Shown here: piece by piece, positions 13,011 through 24,990 of the stretch
Numbering within the stretch: position 1 is the stretch's first letter
Layout: each line of letters starts with the position of its first letter
NCBI GenBank assembly: GCA_025200525.1
Contig: CM045770.1
Span: 127,325,429-127,389,428, forward strand
Origin: Camellia lanceoleosa
Lineage: Eukaryota; Streptophyta; Magnoliopsida; Ericales; Theaceae
Reading direction: 5' to 3'
DNA: 64,000 nucleotides
The notes under the pieces: generated by a model
Told to the model about the DNA's origin: nothing
The model's input: the letters and a program-made list of their open reading frames with translations, nothing else
Databases searched by the model: none
Translations under genes and position numbers: made by a program

Positions 13011-13265
13011 GAGGGTGTACTATATGCATTTTTAATTATGATTTTTGTGGTTTTTGACTATTACCTATTGTGATATTAGTTATGATTCACTGTGATATTG
13101 GTTATGACATTATTTTAATTATAATCTAAAAAACATTTAGTTATACCTTGTGTGATATTTGGTTATAACTCAGTTTTCATCAATTGATATTTAGGGAAAT
13201 CAAATTCACAAATATCATAACTTACATATGGACACAACTTTTGAGGGTGTGTACCATAGCATTAT
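13011..13265. mobile_element. MITE-like repeat with GGGTGTAC ends
   Basis: Begins GAGGGTGTACTATATGCATTTTTAATTAT and closes TTTGAGGGTGTGTACCATAGC. The internal ATTATACCTTGTGTGAT motif recurs at 20752-20771, so a second copy (interrupted by the hAT-like element) exists there. Between the foldbacks and this repeat, and from 13266 to 13550, I see only AT-rich DNA and a poly(T) run. Confidence 0.45.
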
Positions 13266-14177
13266 CCCTTTCAGATGAAGTGACAATGGTATTTTGAAAT
13301 TTATATTTCAAAATAGTGAATAATTTAATTTGAAATGAAATGATTATAACAGGTTAAATCATTCTATATAAAAATTATGTATAAAATTTTATTCACATAT
13401 CATCACTCACCAAAATATTGGATATGTGAAAAGTATTAATTTTTTTTTTTTTTCTTTTTTTTTTTTAAATGTATGAAAATATATGGGGAAGAAACAACTA
13501 TTGAGATTTCTAACTATTTTTATTGTTCATGATAATCAAATCTATTATTTCGGATTAGTTACGTTTTTTAATCCTCAAAGTAAGTGCTTTGTTATTTTAG
13601 TCATCAATATTTAAATTATGTAAGCTTAGTCCCAATTGATAAAAAATGTTGCAATTTATTTCTTGAATCTAACTGTGTGTAGATGTCATTTTAAGCTTGC
13701 TCTTCACTTATCTGGAAGGATCTAAGGTAGATCTTTAGTAGAAAATGGTGAAATCAAGAGTTATGGGTTATGGTTTTTTGGAAATGGGGAAGAGAGGAAG
13801 TGAGGAAATGAAAAAGTGAGAAACAGTGGAGTGAAAATCGATTTTTAATTAGCTAAGTTCGAACAGACCGTTCGAGCAATCTAACCTGCACTCAAGTGGT
13901 GTGAGGGTGAAGACCGCTCAAGCGACAACTTCTTTGCTCGAGCGGAAAAACATTCCTCCCAGAATTTTAGGCCTGGAACAGAAAAGAATAAAAGTCTCAG
14001 TTTACCGCTTGAGCAATAATTTCACTACTCGAGTGGTCCTGCCTTTTCCAGAACTATCACAGGACTTCTATTTATAGGTCTAGATTTTACATCCCCCTAC
14101 AATGTACACTACAAATGCCGTAAGTATTGTAGAATGACCCATAGGGGTAAAACATGAAAATTATAAATACACGTCGG

Positions 14178-14354
14178 ACCAACAAGGGTTGGTTTAGTTG
14201 GTAAGGATCGTCCCCTTCGCCCATTTGGCTTAGGTTCGAGTCCCACTGCCGGCAGTCCTTTGTTGGTGGAGCGATATTGCGTAACGCTTTCCCTGGCCCT
14301 GGAATAGGGTAGCCTCCCCTCCTCCTAAACTTTTTTATGAATCAAAAAAAATAA
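14178..14354 (+). mobile_element. tRNA-derived SINE
   Basis: A 177-bp SINE with RNA polymerase III box A (TGGTTTAGTTGG, 14190-14201) and box B (GGTTCGAGTCC, 14233-14243), ending in an A-rich tail. It is flanked by a perfect 15-bp target-site duplication, ATAAATACACGTCGG, at 14163-14177 and 14355-14369. The box spacing and lack of a foldable acceptor stem argue against a true tRNA gene. The perfect TSD suggests fairly recent insertion. Confidence 0.92.
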
Positions 14355-14590
14355 ATAAATACACGTCGGCAAAAGATGAAAAATAGAGCCAACATCTTTG
14401 AAAGGAACATTTATGTCATTAAGTTTGAAGACCAAATTGAAACACTTATTTAAATGTTAAGAATCAAAATAACACATGTTGCTTATTTGGGAGATTAAAA
14501 GTGTAATTTTTGTATTTTCACATTTTGCTCCTAGTGTGAACAACATTTGCAAATGGAGTTAGGTTTATAGACTAAATCAAAACACATTTT

Positions 14591-14738
14591 ATAATTTGAT
14601 GATTAAATTAATATAATTTAAACTTTACAAACTAAAATGATACAAATCATATACATTTTAGACTATAATTTGATGATTAAATTAATATAATTTAAACTTT
14701 ACAAACTAAGATGATACAAATCATATACATTTTAGACT
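14591..14738. repeat. 74-bp tandem duplication
   Basis: Two adjacent, nearly identical 74-bp units starting ATAATTTGATGATTAAATTA at 14591 and 14665. Only one or two bases differ by eye, so the duplication is recent. It lies inside the right TIR of the 13552-14758 element. Confidence 0.85.
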
Positions 14739-14851
14739 AAAAACATAATTAACACAATCACTTAGTATGACATGTCCATACAACTGATTCTATCCAAACC
14801 TCTATTTTTTATTGGTAAAAATATATTTATTGAGGTAAAATAAAATACAAA

Positions 14852-15115
14852 GGTCATGTTTGATTCACAAGATTAATAGTGAAGTATTAATAATCCTATT
14901 AAATTAGTGTGGTATTTACTATCCAATAGGATTAATATTCATTGGATTAATAATCCCACCCCTATCCCATTACTAATAATCTTACAAATTTGTTGGATTA
15001 ATTATCCGTTGGATTAATAATCCTAAACCAAAATACTAAAACAAACATACGATAATTGAGCCCACGGATTAATAATCACAATCCCATACTCTAATCTCCC
15101 TAATCAAACATGCTC
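14852..15115. mobile_element. Tourist-like MITE
   Basis: Ends are inverted: GGTCATGTTTGATT on the left and AATCAAACATGCTC on the right. The interior is built of GGATTAATAATCC-type palindromes. Flanked by AAA on both sides (possible 3-bp TSD). A diverged relative of the left end is visible at 31818 (AAAGGTCATGTTCGATTC). Confidence 0.7.
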
Positions 15116-15597
15116 AAATAGTATAAACAGAATGCATCAATAAATAAAATACCTTATCTTTGTTGTGGAGGGTAAAATACTAGGCCAAGCCCAATCGATA
15201 ATCTAGAAACAAGATAAAAGCCCAAAACTAAGTAGCCCAATAAGGAATATAACTCAAATAAAATAATGGGTCAGGCCCATAATATTTTAGAAGATGTCCT
15301 TAGAAATAGCAAGGACTGTCAGATTTACATTCATCCAATGGACGAGGAGCACAGCAGGTGAGCTATGGCCTGGACTGGCACCAACAAGGAGAAGTACCGC
15401 CTAATCAACTTCGGTCCAACTATCAGTGTGCAATGCAACTTGGCCACTATGGCCTGACATCGTCTTAGCCATTCAATGAGCAGAGATTCAACGATCTACG
15501 ATAAAGACAACTTGGCCACCAGCACTAGTGACCTTTGACGAAAGAATGATCATTTGATCAGAAAATGAATAGACGATCATGATGAGAACTAATCAGT

Positions 15598-15604
15598 TAT
15601 AAAA
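15598..15604 (+). promoter_or_regulatory. TATA box of the solo LTR
   Basis: TATAAAA followed by GGAGAG, in a typical LTR promoter context about 430 bp from the LTR start. Confidence 0.55.
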
Positions 15605-15655
15605 GGAGAGCCAAGTAAAACAGGAAAGGGAGACCAAAGTAATCCAAAAATACTA

Positions 15656-16754
15656 ACGTTACGTTTTTAATTTTTTATTTATATTTATAAAAATTTTAAA
15701 AATTTAAATAAAAATTTATTTGGTAAAATTTTTGATTTATAAAGCAGTGGTCTCAGTTTATAAATTTGGTCAAAAAATAAAAACACAAAAAATGTGTTTT
15801 CGTTTTGAGTTTTGAATTTTTTTTTTTTTTACCACCCAACACTAGTCACAACCCCCCACCATTTTCTACCACCGTCTTCCGCTACCACCACCCGCCACCC
15901 GCCACCCGCCACCACCACCCACTGGCTACCATCACCCACTCCTCGCCACCACCACCACTCACCACTCAACTGCCATCCACCTGCCACCACCCGCCACTAC
16001 CATCTACCGCTCGCCGCTACCACCGGCCACCTACTTGCCACCACCACTCATCACCTACTTGCCACCACCATCCACCACCTACCACCACCAGCCACTTGCC
16101 AACCACCCGCCGCCACCACCACCACCACCACTACTATCCACCACCCACCTGCCGCCACCACCCACCTACCGCTGCCACCCACCGCCACCCGCTACCACCC
16201 TCCACCACCTGCCATCCGTCACCCACCTGCCACCACTGCCCACCACCTGCCATCCGCCACCTACCTGCCACCACTACCCACCACCACCACCACCACCACT
16301 ACCACTACCTACTCGCTACCACCCACCACCCGCCACCGTCACCCACCCACCTACCCACCCACACACCATCACCACCAACCACCCATTTGCTACCCACCTG
16401 CCACCACCACCCGCCACACACCCACCGCCACCGCCACCCCACCCACCAACCACCGCCACCCACCGCCACCACCACCACCACTTACTCGCTATCACCCGCT
16501 ACCGTCACCCACCCACCCACCCACCACTACCACCCATCTACCCGCCACCACCAGCTACCCACCACCCACCGTCACCACTTTTCACCACCGTCTTCTGCCG
16601 CCACTTGCCATTTCTCACTCTTTTTTATATTTTTAAACATTTTGTCAATTACCAAACGCGTTTGTAGTTTATATTTTTCTAAAAATAAACAAAAACCAGT
16701 TTATAAAATTTTTGTAAATATAAACTGAAAACGTAAACGTTACCAAACACACCC
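15656..16754. mobile_element. MITE with inflated C/A-rich core, TSD TAA
   Basis: The right end (ACGTTACCAAACACACCC) and left end (CGTTACGTTTTTAATTTT) are inverted over 60 bp or more, including TTTATATTTATAAAAATTTT; the outermost left bases appear lost. TAA flanks both sides (15653-15655, 16755-16757), as for PIF/Harbinger MITEs. The core is expanded by the microsatellite at 15831-16610. Confidence 0.7.
15831..16610. repeat. CCACC-type micro/minisatellite, about 780 bp
   Basis: Almost pure C, A and T on the plus strand, built from CCACC, CGCCA and TACCACC units with almost no G. All three forward frames are open for hundreds of codons (up to 307 aa of His, Pro and Thr) because stop codons cannot easily arise from such sequence. 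These frames are not genes. Confidence 0.9.
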
Positions 16755-17100
16755 TAATATATTCATTTCCTATTCCATAAAATGATCGATCAGTATACTG
16801 ACTTGATCATTGAAGGATCCTCCCAACCTACCTAGGTCAAGAGTGATAATTGACTTTGGTTTTCTTGCAGATCAAAAAATTGAGCGCATCATCTCGCTAT
16901 TTTCCTACAGATATTATTTCACCGTCCACATTTGTCTACGGAGTGCTTTTGACATGACCCTCAGTGCAATTTACAAGGTACTTGAATCAGAAATTCAATT
17001 TTAAAACTCTTAGGGCATGGTTCGAAATTTTAATTTTTTTCAGCTATAAAGACAATAATAATTTGAAAAATCATATTATTTTTACATATCTGTCTACTTA

Positions 17101-17456
17101 GAGAATCTCCAATGCACTAGGTATATAATACTTGTTAGTTAAAATGTCTAGTGTGATTTACTTTTTTCAATTCCAATGCACTAGGCATATGATTAGGCAT
17201 TTTGGCTCAACTCATATTCACTAGCTACATGTAGCTAGCCTTCAACGCTAGGCAAAATGTATTCAATCATTAGGATCATTTCCCTCCATCTTTGTTGTTG
17301 ACGTGACATTCTATAAAATTAATAGTATTTGGATAAATAGTTAAAATAAAGAACATGGTTGGAATAAAAACATAAAACAGTTAATAAGCAAAATAAAATA
17401 TATACTTTATAATAATATTTAGATAGGTAAAATGCCTACTACCGTTGGAGATACTC
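17101..17456. mobile_element. MITE with GAGNATCTCCAA ends
   Basis: Left end GAGAATCTCCAATGCACTAGG and right end CCGTTGGAGATACTC are inverted. The interior repeats CCAATGCACTAGGCATATGAT. No clear TSD was found. Confidence 0.55.
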
Positions 17457-18649
17457 AACCTACCTATTTTTCCCCACGTTACCTATCTATCCAGTGCCAT
17501 TTATCTATTTAGATCTATCCACTTAATTTACTTATCTATCCATATCACCATCACTGTCAGCCATCTCTCGCAACTGGCGATGGTGGTCTAGTCTCCAAAC
17601 AGGTCTGGCTATAATTGGTAAAAATGAAAACAAATTCCTTGAAATAATAATTTTTTATTTTTATCACACAAATTCATTAATTATGTCCTTACAATCAAAA
17701 CAAAATAATTCCTAAACCTATTGTCTGAATTTGACTTTTCAACAATTTCTCCTGTTTATGTTTAAAAAGATAAAAAATAAATAAAAATCTTATTACAAAC
17801 AAAACATTTAGGTATTGATACTCCACGTACACTGCAAGTGCCGTATTACCATAAAAATGGATTTGTAACAACTATTTCCCATAAAAATGGCGTCATATAT
17901 TCTCTTCGAATAATTTAATAACTTGGACTTAACGGATTTTCTCACTCTATTCATTAATCCCTCCGGAAAATGCATTTTTTAAATATTAACCCATTTTTCC
18001 TATGCAAAATTTTAAACTTTTTTTAAGCATTTATTGTAGATAAAAATTATTCAATATTCATAAAACAAGTCGAGTTGATGATTGAAAGTAATAATTCTTT
18101 GACCAAATCATAAGAATCATTATTTGTGTTTAAATTTTATGAGACAATGTGATAAGTGTCATTAATAGAATATTATTTTAAAAGTATTGAATAATCTCTT
18201 GTTGTATATTCGTAGTTACCTTAATAAATTATTATTTCAAAATTCAAAACATTTAAAAGAAGTGTTAAATTTAGAAATTTATTATTGTAGATTTATTCAT
18301 AAAAATAAGAGAGACTAATAGATTTATCATTTGATAAATTCACAGATAAGACTTAATGCTTAATAAGTCCCAAAAGTAAGATTTATTGGTAAATTTATAA
18401 TGATATGAAAATTTATAAATCATGAATTTTATATTTTAATAATGTTGTGCTGTAACATCATTAATCTGAATTAAAAATCAAATCTTTATTTGAAACTTTT
18501 AATGGAAACGATCATAAACGGTCTGTTGTAACATCGAAGAAGTAGATGAAGAATAACGCCACGTAAAAATGAATTTTAATGCAAAACATGTAACAATTAG
18601 GTCCTTCGGCATAATAATTATGTAGTCTCACTTTTTGGCGTGGAGTCGG
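17457..18649. other. AT-rich stretch, nothing recognised
   Basis: Contains a short CTATCTATCCA-rich segment (17460-17550) and otherwise unremarkable AT-rich sequence with no supported gene or element end. Confidence 0.55.
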
Positions 18650-19475
18650 AAGTTTAACTTTCATAAAAATGTGTTTGAGATTTTTTTTAAGAAGGCTTAT
18701 AGGTAGGTTTTAATAGGTAAATTTATTATTTAATAGATCGCGTGAGAATTAATGACTTTTTTCATCAAATATTATTAAAAAAGTTATTAATTGTTAATTT
18801 TTAACAATAGTTTAAAAATTTTATTACAAAAAATGTCACTAATTATAAGTTTTAGCGACAGTTTATAAAAATCGTCACAAAAAAAATGTCACTAATTTTC
18901 AACTTTCAGAACTGTATAAAAAAATCGCTACAGAAAAATGTCACTAGTAAATTTTAACGACAATTTGTAAAAATCATGACAAAAAAATGTCAATAATTGT
19001 TAATTTTTAGTGACATGTATAAAAAATCGTCACAAAAACTTATTTTTACTAAGATTCATTTTCAAAAAGACTTGATGGAAATTAAGTTCAGCTATTAGGA
19101 CTTATTGATAATTTATCCTATTTTTTATGATATTTACTTTTCCCTCATTATTATAATTACCGGAAATTAACGTTTTAGAGACAAAATTTAGAAACAAAAT
19201 CACTTTTTATTATTTTTATCTCCAAAAGTGGTATTATTTTATTTTTAGCGACAAAATTCAACATTTAGTGATGAATTACTAACCTTTTGGGACCAAAAAT
19301 TTTGTCTAAAAAAATAAACCTTTTTGGGGACCAAGTTATTTGTTCCGAGACAATTGACATTTTAGCAACGATCCTCGCAACAAATGAAATTAGTTCCTAA
19401 ATATTATTTGCAACAAAATTTATATTTTTAGAGACAAAAAAAACTTAATCTTTAAAACTCTTATATATTGTAGTG
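18650..19475. mobile_element. CACTA transposon terminal segment
   Basis: The right edge reads TATATTGTAGTG, the inverse of the CACTA terminus (CACTACAATATATAAG). Inward lie many subterminal repeats (AGCGACAGTTTATAAAAATCGTCAC at about 60-bp spacing, 18780-19045) and GACAAAATT repeats, both usual for CACTA (En/Spm) elements. No matching left terminus was found, so the element is truncated or the left end is beyond recognition. Confidence 0.6.
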
Positions 19476-19680
19476 AGGTTGTATATAATTGTTTATTTCT
19501 TTCCAAATTTGAGTTATTTCTTATGATAGTTGTTGGGCTTGATAACTTAATTATTGTTGGTCTTTAATTATCTAGTTTGATTAAACCCATTAATATTTCT
19601 CATATTTATAATTAATCTCTAATCAATTATCATGTGACATTATTCATATGATGCTCGTCGCTAACAACCTAAAAAAATTA

Positions 19681-20564
19681 GAGTAAAATTTAGTTTACTC
19701 CGTGTAGTTTGGGCTTAGAACAATTTACCCCTATGGTTCAGAAATAGGCAAACAATTCCCATGTGATTTTACACAAAATTGCAATACTAATTTAGTTAAC
19801 AAAAAAAACGTGAAATTACCTTAACACCCATCTGGCCTTCTACCCTAGTTTTTGCTTCTTTTTTTTTCTGTTTTTTTTTTTTTCTTCTCTTGTATGCATA
19901 ATTTCTAAGTTAAACAATAATAATTTTTCATGAAAAAATAAGATTAATTCAATTAAATTACATATTAACTGCCCATCAAAAAAATTCAATAAATAAACTA
20001 TAAATCTCTAATTATTTATTTTAATTTCTAACTTTCTAAACTAATTTTCATTTTATTATATTTTACACAAAGACATATACGTATACATATATATATATAT
20101 ATATATGAACAGTGAAGAAAGTGGAATCAAAGAACGATTTTGATTTCTAATTCATCAAACATCACCAAATCATCAAATGGAATCATGGAATAAACTTAAA
20201 AATAAGACAAATTTCTAGAATCATAGGTGTCCTGTTTTAGTTGTATAAACCTATGATAACAAATCATGAGAAAATAAGAGAGGGGCACCGACAATGACTG
20301 AGAGCGGCTGGTGACGGTGGTTAGGTTGCAGAGAGAGGGAGGGCTGGTGACGGTCTTTATATTTTAGTTTCACATTATTATTTTTTCCTTAAATTATACC
20401 CACTCACAAAATTAATGAGTGTATTATCCATTAATTTGAATGAAAAGTATAACCGTTGCAATTTATTCCAAAATTATAAGGGAGTTGTCTGCCTACTTCT
20501 GAATCATAGGGGAATAAAAAGTGTTCCGAAATCAAATCACAAGGGAGTAAATTGGATTTTGTTT
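19681..20564. mobile_element. MULE-like element with long TIRs
   Basis: About 100-bp inverted ends: GTTTACTCC, CCCCTATGGTTCAGAAATAGGC on the left match the reverse complement of GCCTACTTCTGAATCATAGGGG and GGGAGTAAATTGG on the right. Flanked by A-rich 9-bp sequences (AAAAAATTA / AAAAAAATA). The short frame at 20415-20621 is TIR sequence. Non-autonomous. Confidence 0.7.
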
Positions 20565-20884
20565 AAAAAAATATTTATTTATCATCAGAACAATGTTGTC
20601 CCACTTTTGTTAGGTAGTTAAGAGATAAGAAATATTCAAATTAAGAAAATTCTATTGTAACACCTCTTCAAAAAGTTGTACCATATGCATTTTTAATTAT
20701 TTCATTTTCTTCTTTATGACATTATTTTAGTTATGATTCATGAAATATTTAATTATACCTTGTGTGATGTTAGTTGGTAATGACTTTTATTTTTATTTTA
20801 TTTTAAGCTATGATTCATAAAATATAAAATTACATTATTTTTTTCTTTAATTATAATATATATATATATATATATGATACATAC

Positions 20885-22276
20885 CAATGGCAGAGCCACA
20901 GTGGGTCCAGGGGAGTCACATGCGGCGGGTTTTGGAATCATAATTTTTTTTTAACAAACATAAAGAAAATATTTTAAATAAAAAAATTATAAAATATTAT
21001 TTAGAGTGAAATATCAATGAAATTTTTTAAATTATGAGAATAATAATGAATTTTTTTATTGAAAATAAAGATATTGCCATAAGTCATATTATTATCTATG
21101 AAAATTTCGATACAATAGTGATGTCTACTATTATTGACGTACAAAAATAATTAATCTCAATAAAGATATGAAATTTATTGAATTATTAATTACATTTGAC
21201 ATGTGGGGTTTATCCTCTATGTGTTTATTTATTATTGGTTGGTGATATCATATGTCAATGATGACGTGGTATTACTATTATATTAAATTTTTTGGAGACT
21301 TATTTCTTTTTTCAGACATTTATGCTAGGCTAAGTCCTGTGTAATTTCTTATAGAGTCTCAAGTCTCAAAATTCTACATAAACGTAACGTGACGTGACAC
21401 TTACATAAACGTAATGTAACGTGACACCTACATCAACGTAACGTAATACCTACATGAACGTAATGTAACGTGTCACGTTACGTTTCACAAACTTAATGAG
21501 TTTTTATTTTTTAAATTGAATGTGAAAATATTGCTGGTTTATGTTGGTGTCACGTTACGTTTCATATAAATATAATCTATGGTAACAAAAAAGACATGTT
21601 ATTTTTTTGATACGTTTCATAGGTGTCACGTTACGTTTATGTAAGTGTCACATTAAGTTACGTTTATACAGATATGATCTATGACAACATTCAATTTCCT
21701 AAATATTGCCATAGATCATAGGTGTCACGTTACGTTACGTTTATGTAGATATGATCTATGGTAACATGCAATTTCCTACATAGGTGTCACGTTACATTTA
21801 TGTGGGTGTCACGTTACGTTTATGTAAATGTCACGTTACGTTACGTTTATATAGATATGATATATGGTAACATTCAATTTCCTATATATGGTTTTACTAT
21901 TATTTATAATATTAACAACTAATATTGAGGGTAAATGTGTCAACAAACTTCCCACAGGACTTATGGGAACATAAGTTTTTTAGTAGGACCATATGTAGCA
22001 TAAATCTCCCTAATAGGACTTATAAATAATTTTTCCTAAATTGTTACTAAAATTTTCTATAAAAAATTACTTTATTGTTATATAATTTATTTTAAAACTT
22101 ATATACATGACTTCTTTTTTTTTTTATATTGTCCATGATATACTAATAACAAATAATATATATATTTATCTTTCTTGAAGTCAATCGTAAAAATTTATGT
22201 GAAATATTTTTGTAAAAAATTTTAATATTATAATTAATAAGTGTCTCTCTGATTTAATTTATTGACTCCGCCGCTG
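20885..22276. mobile_element. hAT-like non-autonomous element
   Basis: The left terminus CAATGGCAGAGCCAC and the reverse complement of the right terminus (CAGCGGCGGAGTCA) match the plant hAT TIR consensus CAGTGGCGGAGCCA. Flanks are ATACATAC and GTACACAC, an 8-bp TSD with two changes. The interior carries dense ACGTTACG subterminal repeats. It interrupts a copy of the 13-kb MITE-like repeat (20650-20884 and 22277 onward). Confidence 0.72.
21373..21862. repeat. ACGTTACG / CGTAACGT array, inverted about 21475
   Basis: Up to the centre at 21475 the units read ACGTAACGTGACACNTACAT; after it they read TGTCACGTTACGTTTATGTA. The junction TAACGTGTCACGTTA is itself a palindrome. About 12-15 units are present, spaced 20-90 bp. 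Probably hAT transposase-binding subterminal repeats (inference). Confidence 0.75.
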
Positions 22277-23316
22277 GTACACACTCGTGAAAGGTATGTA
22301 CATATTCTTTGCCTTCAAATTCATGTGTTTTGTGATTTTTTATTATCTAAAAACGTGGCATAGATAATGTGACTTGGTACTACAATATTATTCAATATTG
22401 TTTTCAAAAGAATCGTGGCTCCCTCAGAGAGGCTTTAATGTCTTGCTAATGCATCTAGGACAGACAGCATGAGCGAGAAAGAGTCTGTAAAAATTGTTAA
22501 AGGTAAATTAAGAGGGTTGCTATTAGCCCTTGTCTAAATTTTTTGAATTTTTTATTTTTTTGAGTTCTCATCTTAAATATTAAATTTCAATAACATTTCT
22601 TTGACTACTCTATTTAATATCAAATTTATCTCTATTCATACTATTATCATATCCAAGGCACACCCACCTAATTTTGCATACTCTATCTGTTGGAACGATC
22701 TTCTGTGTAAATAAAATAAATTGAAATAATTCAAACAAAATCAAATAAAACTTACAAAAATTATTTTGTTGAACCAAACAAAAATTAAAAAACCAAGTCA
22801 AGTGTGAGACACTCTGTCCTTAAGACAGATTCGCCCCGCTACGGTACTTACAGTTGAGTGGCGTCTATCTCCCAAGATACAATGATCTTCACAAATTGTA
22901 GTAGTACTCCAAACATTTTATTCAGCGAAGCAAACCTGTGATCTATACTCTCTTTATTATTTTCCTAAAACTAAAATGTAGGAAAATGCATTAAACAAAA
23001 GAAATGGACAGCAACAAAAAACAATCTGCAGACTGATTTATTCCAGATGGAAAATTCGGATCACAAAGACACAATCCTTCGGGGATCCGGACTGCTGGAA
23101 AAGAAGGATATAAATAGGCAAAAAATACAGCCTGAACAGGTTCTATAAATTGAATGAAAAGGTGCACCACTAAATCACACAAGATTTGACCGTTGCAAAC
23201 AACTCAAATAACTTGGAAAAAGTTCCGTCCGTTAGTGCATCTGTAACAAACTGATGGAACTTTTATATATTAATTAAACTATTTAAAATATATATATATA
23301 TATATATAGTAAACTA

Positions 23317-24582
23317 GAAAAAATTACTCATAAATCCCATTTTAATAAATGTTGCTCTAGTCAGTCCTAAGTATTTTTTCTTAAACCATTTAGTCTTTTT
23401 TATTTTTGATATGATATATGTTTTTGATATATTATATATCAAATTTACATTTTTACCCATCACTGAACAACATCAACATTAACATCCAAATCAATCTCTC
23501 TCATCTCGATTTTGAAATCCTAGATTTTGAAACCCTAGATGGAAATGACGGGAGAGGCCGATCTGGAAGCCGAAGAAACGATCTGGAGAGGCCGATCAGA
23601 GAGAGATGGAGGTGATGTTGCTAATGTAGTCGAAGAAACGATCTTGACGAAGAGGAATAGGAGAAGCCGAGGCGGTGTCATCCACAGTCCCACATCCACC
23701 ATGGGTTCGATCCCCGAAGCGTGAAGATTCAACCTGTGTGGGTCTCGCCATTCGGAACCGCACAAGTGGAACGTATGAAAATATATTTCATTAAATATAA
23801 TATTTTGTTGAATTTTATGTAATTCAAGTATTTGATTATGAATTTCTATCTTCTTCTTCTTCTTTTTTTAATCTTATATGTTGATGGCAGGACCTCTGTT
23901 GCCCACATGGATTCTCCAAATATTGTTGATGTTGGCCTCACCCAGATGTTAACTTTAGTTGTCAATCAAAATTCTGATGCTGAGTTGGATGTATCCTTCT
24001 CTATTTCCTCCAAATTCTGTCATGTTGATAAATTATTTTTGTTTAATGTTCGAATGTGGATGATGTTGATGTTGGATGAATAATGTTTGATGTGGGATAA
24101 TGTTTGATGAATAATCTTAATGTTTAATGTTTGATGTTTGATGAATAATGTTTTATGTTTGATGAATAATCCTAATGTTTAATGTTTGATGTTTGATGAA
24201 TAATCCTAACGTTGCTAAGGTTTGATGTTGATGAATAATTTTGACGTTACTAATGTTTTCACAACATTATAGGAATAATCTTGACGTTGCTAATGTTTGA
24301 TATTTGATGAATAATCCTAACGTTGTTGATGTTTAATGAATAATGTTTGATGTTTGAAAAGAAAGGAAATCATAAAAAGGCCTATAGTAAGCTTCTTGGA
24401 CAATTCGGTAAATTATACATAAACACCAATCCAAAATTATCCCCTCAATTACTGACCCAGACATGTAAATAAATGGGTATTAATGTCTTTATACATAAAA
24501 TAAGACCTATTAGTCCAACAAAAAACCTTCGGGACTAAATGGGTTAACATTCCCAAATTAGGGATTTAATGGTGCTTTCCCC
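23317..24582. mobile_element. MULE-like TIR element inside the 3' LTR
   Basis: Absent from the other LTR, which proves insertion. Flanked by AGTAAACTA (23308-23316) and ATTAAACTA (24583-24591), a 9-bp TSD with one change. Ends are inverted: GAAAAAATTACTCATAAATCCC against GGGGAAAGCACCATTAAATCCC (reverse complement of the right end), about 15 of 22 identical, followed by a second shared CCATTTAGTC block. The interior holds a GA-rich stretch of possible captured gene DNA (23480-23760) and TTTGATGAATAAT repeats. Confidence 0.8.
24080..24360. repeat. TTTGATGAATAATCCTAACG-type tandem repeats
   Basis: Irregular reiteration of TGTTTGATGAATAAT, some units followed by CCTAACGTTG, in the interior of the nested TIR element. 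Confidence 0.75.
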
Positions 24583-24975
24583 ATTAAACTATTGAATATA
24601 TATATATTAAACAAATTGAATAGTTTAATAAATAAAGTAAGAGGTACAAATTTTAGGAAATCACTTAGAAACTCAAAATTTGAATTTAGAATTAAATTAA
24701 ATTTCCATAATTACAAACTTTAGGAAACCACTTAGGAATCCAAAATTTGAATTTAGAATTAAATTAAATTCCCACAATAATTTTTAATTGAAAAAATTCA
24801 AATGAATTTTATCTAAAAAATTAATGTTAGACTCGAAAACGACATCAACTTCCTATTCACTCATAAATGGTTTTGACGTTCTGTCTTCACCTCTTCGGAC
24901 CCACCCGAAACAACGTTTGGGGCCACTCAAATTTGGGCTCAAAAATATGCCTATATTAAATCACTTTTTCCAACA

Positions 24976-24990
24976 ATCCCCCACATGAAT
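24976..24990 (-). promoter_or_regulatory. Polypurine tract of the Copia element
   Basis: On the minus strand CATGTGGGGGATTG directly precedes the 3' LTR start TGTTGG, the usual plus-strand priming site arrangement of Tork-type Copia elements. Confidence 0.75.

Larger units (their letters stand above)
13552..14758. mobile_element. TIR element (MULE-like) containing SINE and CTCGAGCG block
   Basis: The left end (TTACGTTTTTTAATCCTCAA...TTTAAATTATGTAAGCTTAG) and the reverse complement of the right end (TTATGTTTTTAGTCTAAAAT...TTTAAATTATATTAATTTAA) align over about 100 bp. Such long degenerate TIRs suggest a Mutator-like non-autonomous element. It carries a SINE, a 74-bp tandem duplication and a cluster of CTCGAGCG-type motifs (13858-14036). 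No transposase sequence remains. Confidence 0.55.
15164..16930 (+). mobile_element. Solo LTR with TSD TTTGT, interrupted by a MITE
   Basis: Starts TGTGGAGGGTAAAATAC and ends TCACCGTCCACA, with TG...CA termini and an exact 5-bp target-site duplication TTTGT (15159-15163 and 16931-16935). A TATA box (TTATAAAAGGAGAG, 15597) sets the plus orientation. The 1.1-kb MITE at 15656-16754 sits inside it, so the LTR itself is about 0.66 kb. No internal domain is present: a solo LTR, probably Ty3/gypsy. Confidence 0.85.
22688..24975 (-). repeat. 3' LTR of the Copia element, interrupted
   Basis: Matches the 5' LTR (30425-31432) across 22688-23307 and 24592-24975. The 1.27-kb difference is the TIR element at 23317-24582 plus its duplicated target. 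Frames such as 22991-23182 have a near-identical twin in the other LTR (30729-30920) and are not genes. Confidence 0.92.

Noticed and set aside
14178..14260. A tRNA gene
   Set aside because: Boxes A and B are present but no acceptor or anticodon stem folds, and a tail plus 15-bp TSD shows a SINE.
15805..16728. Open frames up to 307 aa rich in His, Pro and Thr
   Set aside because: They arise from a G-poor CCACC satellite, which leaves all three forward frames open; no start context, no domain.
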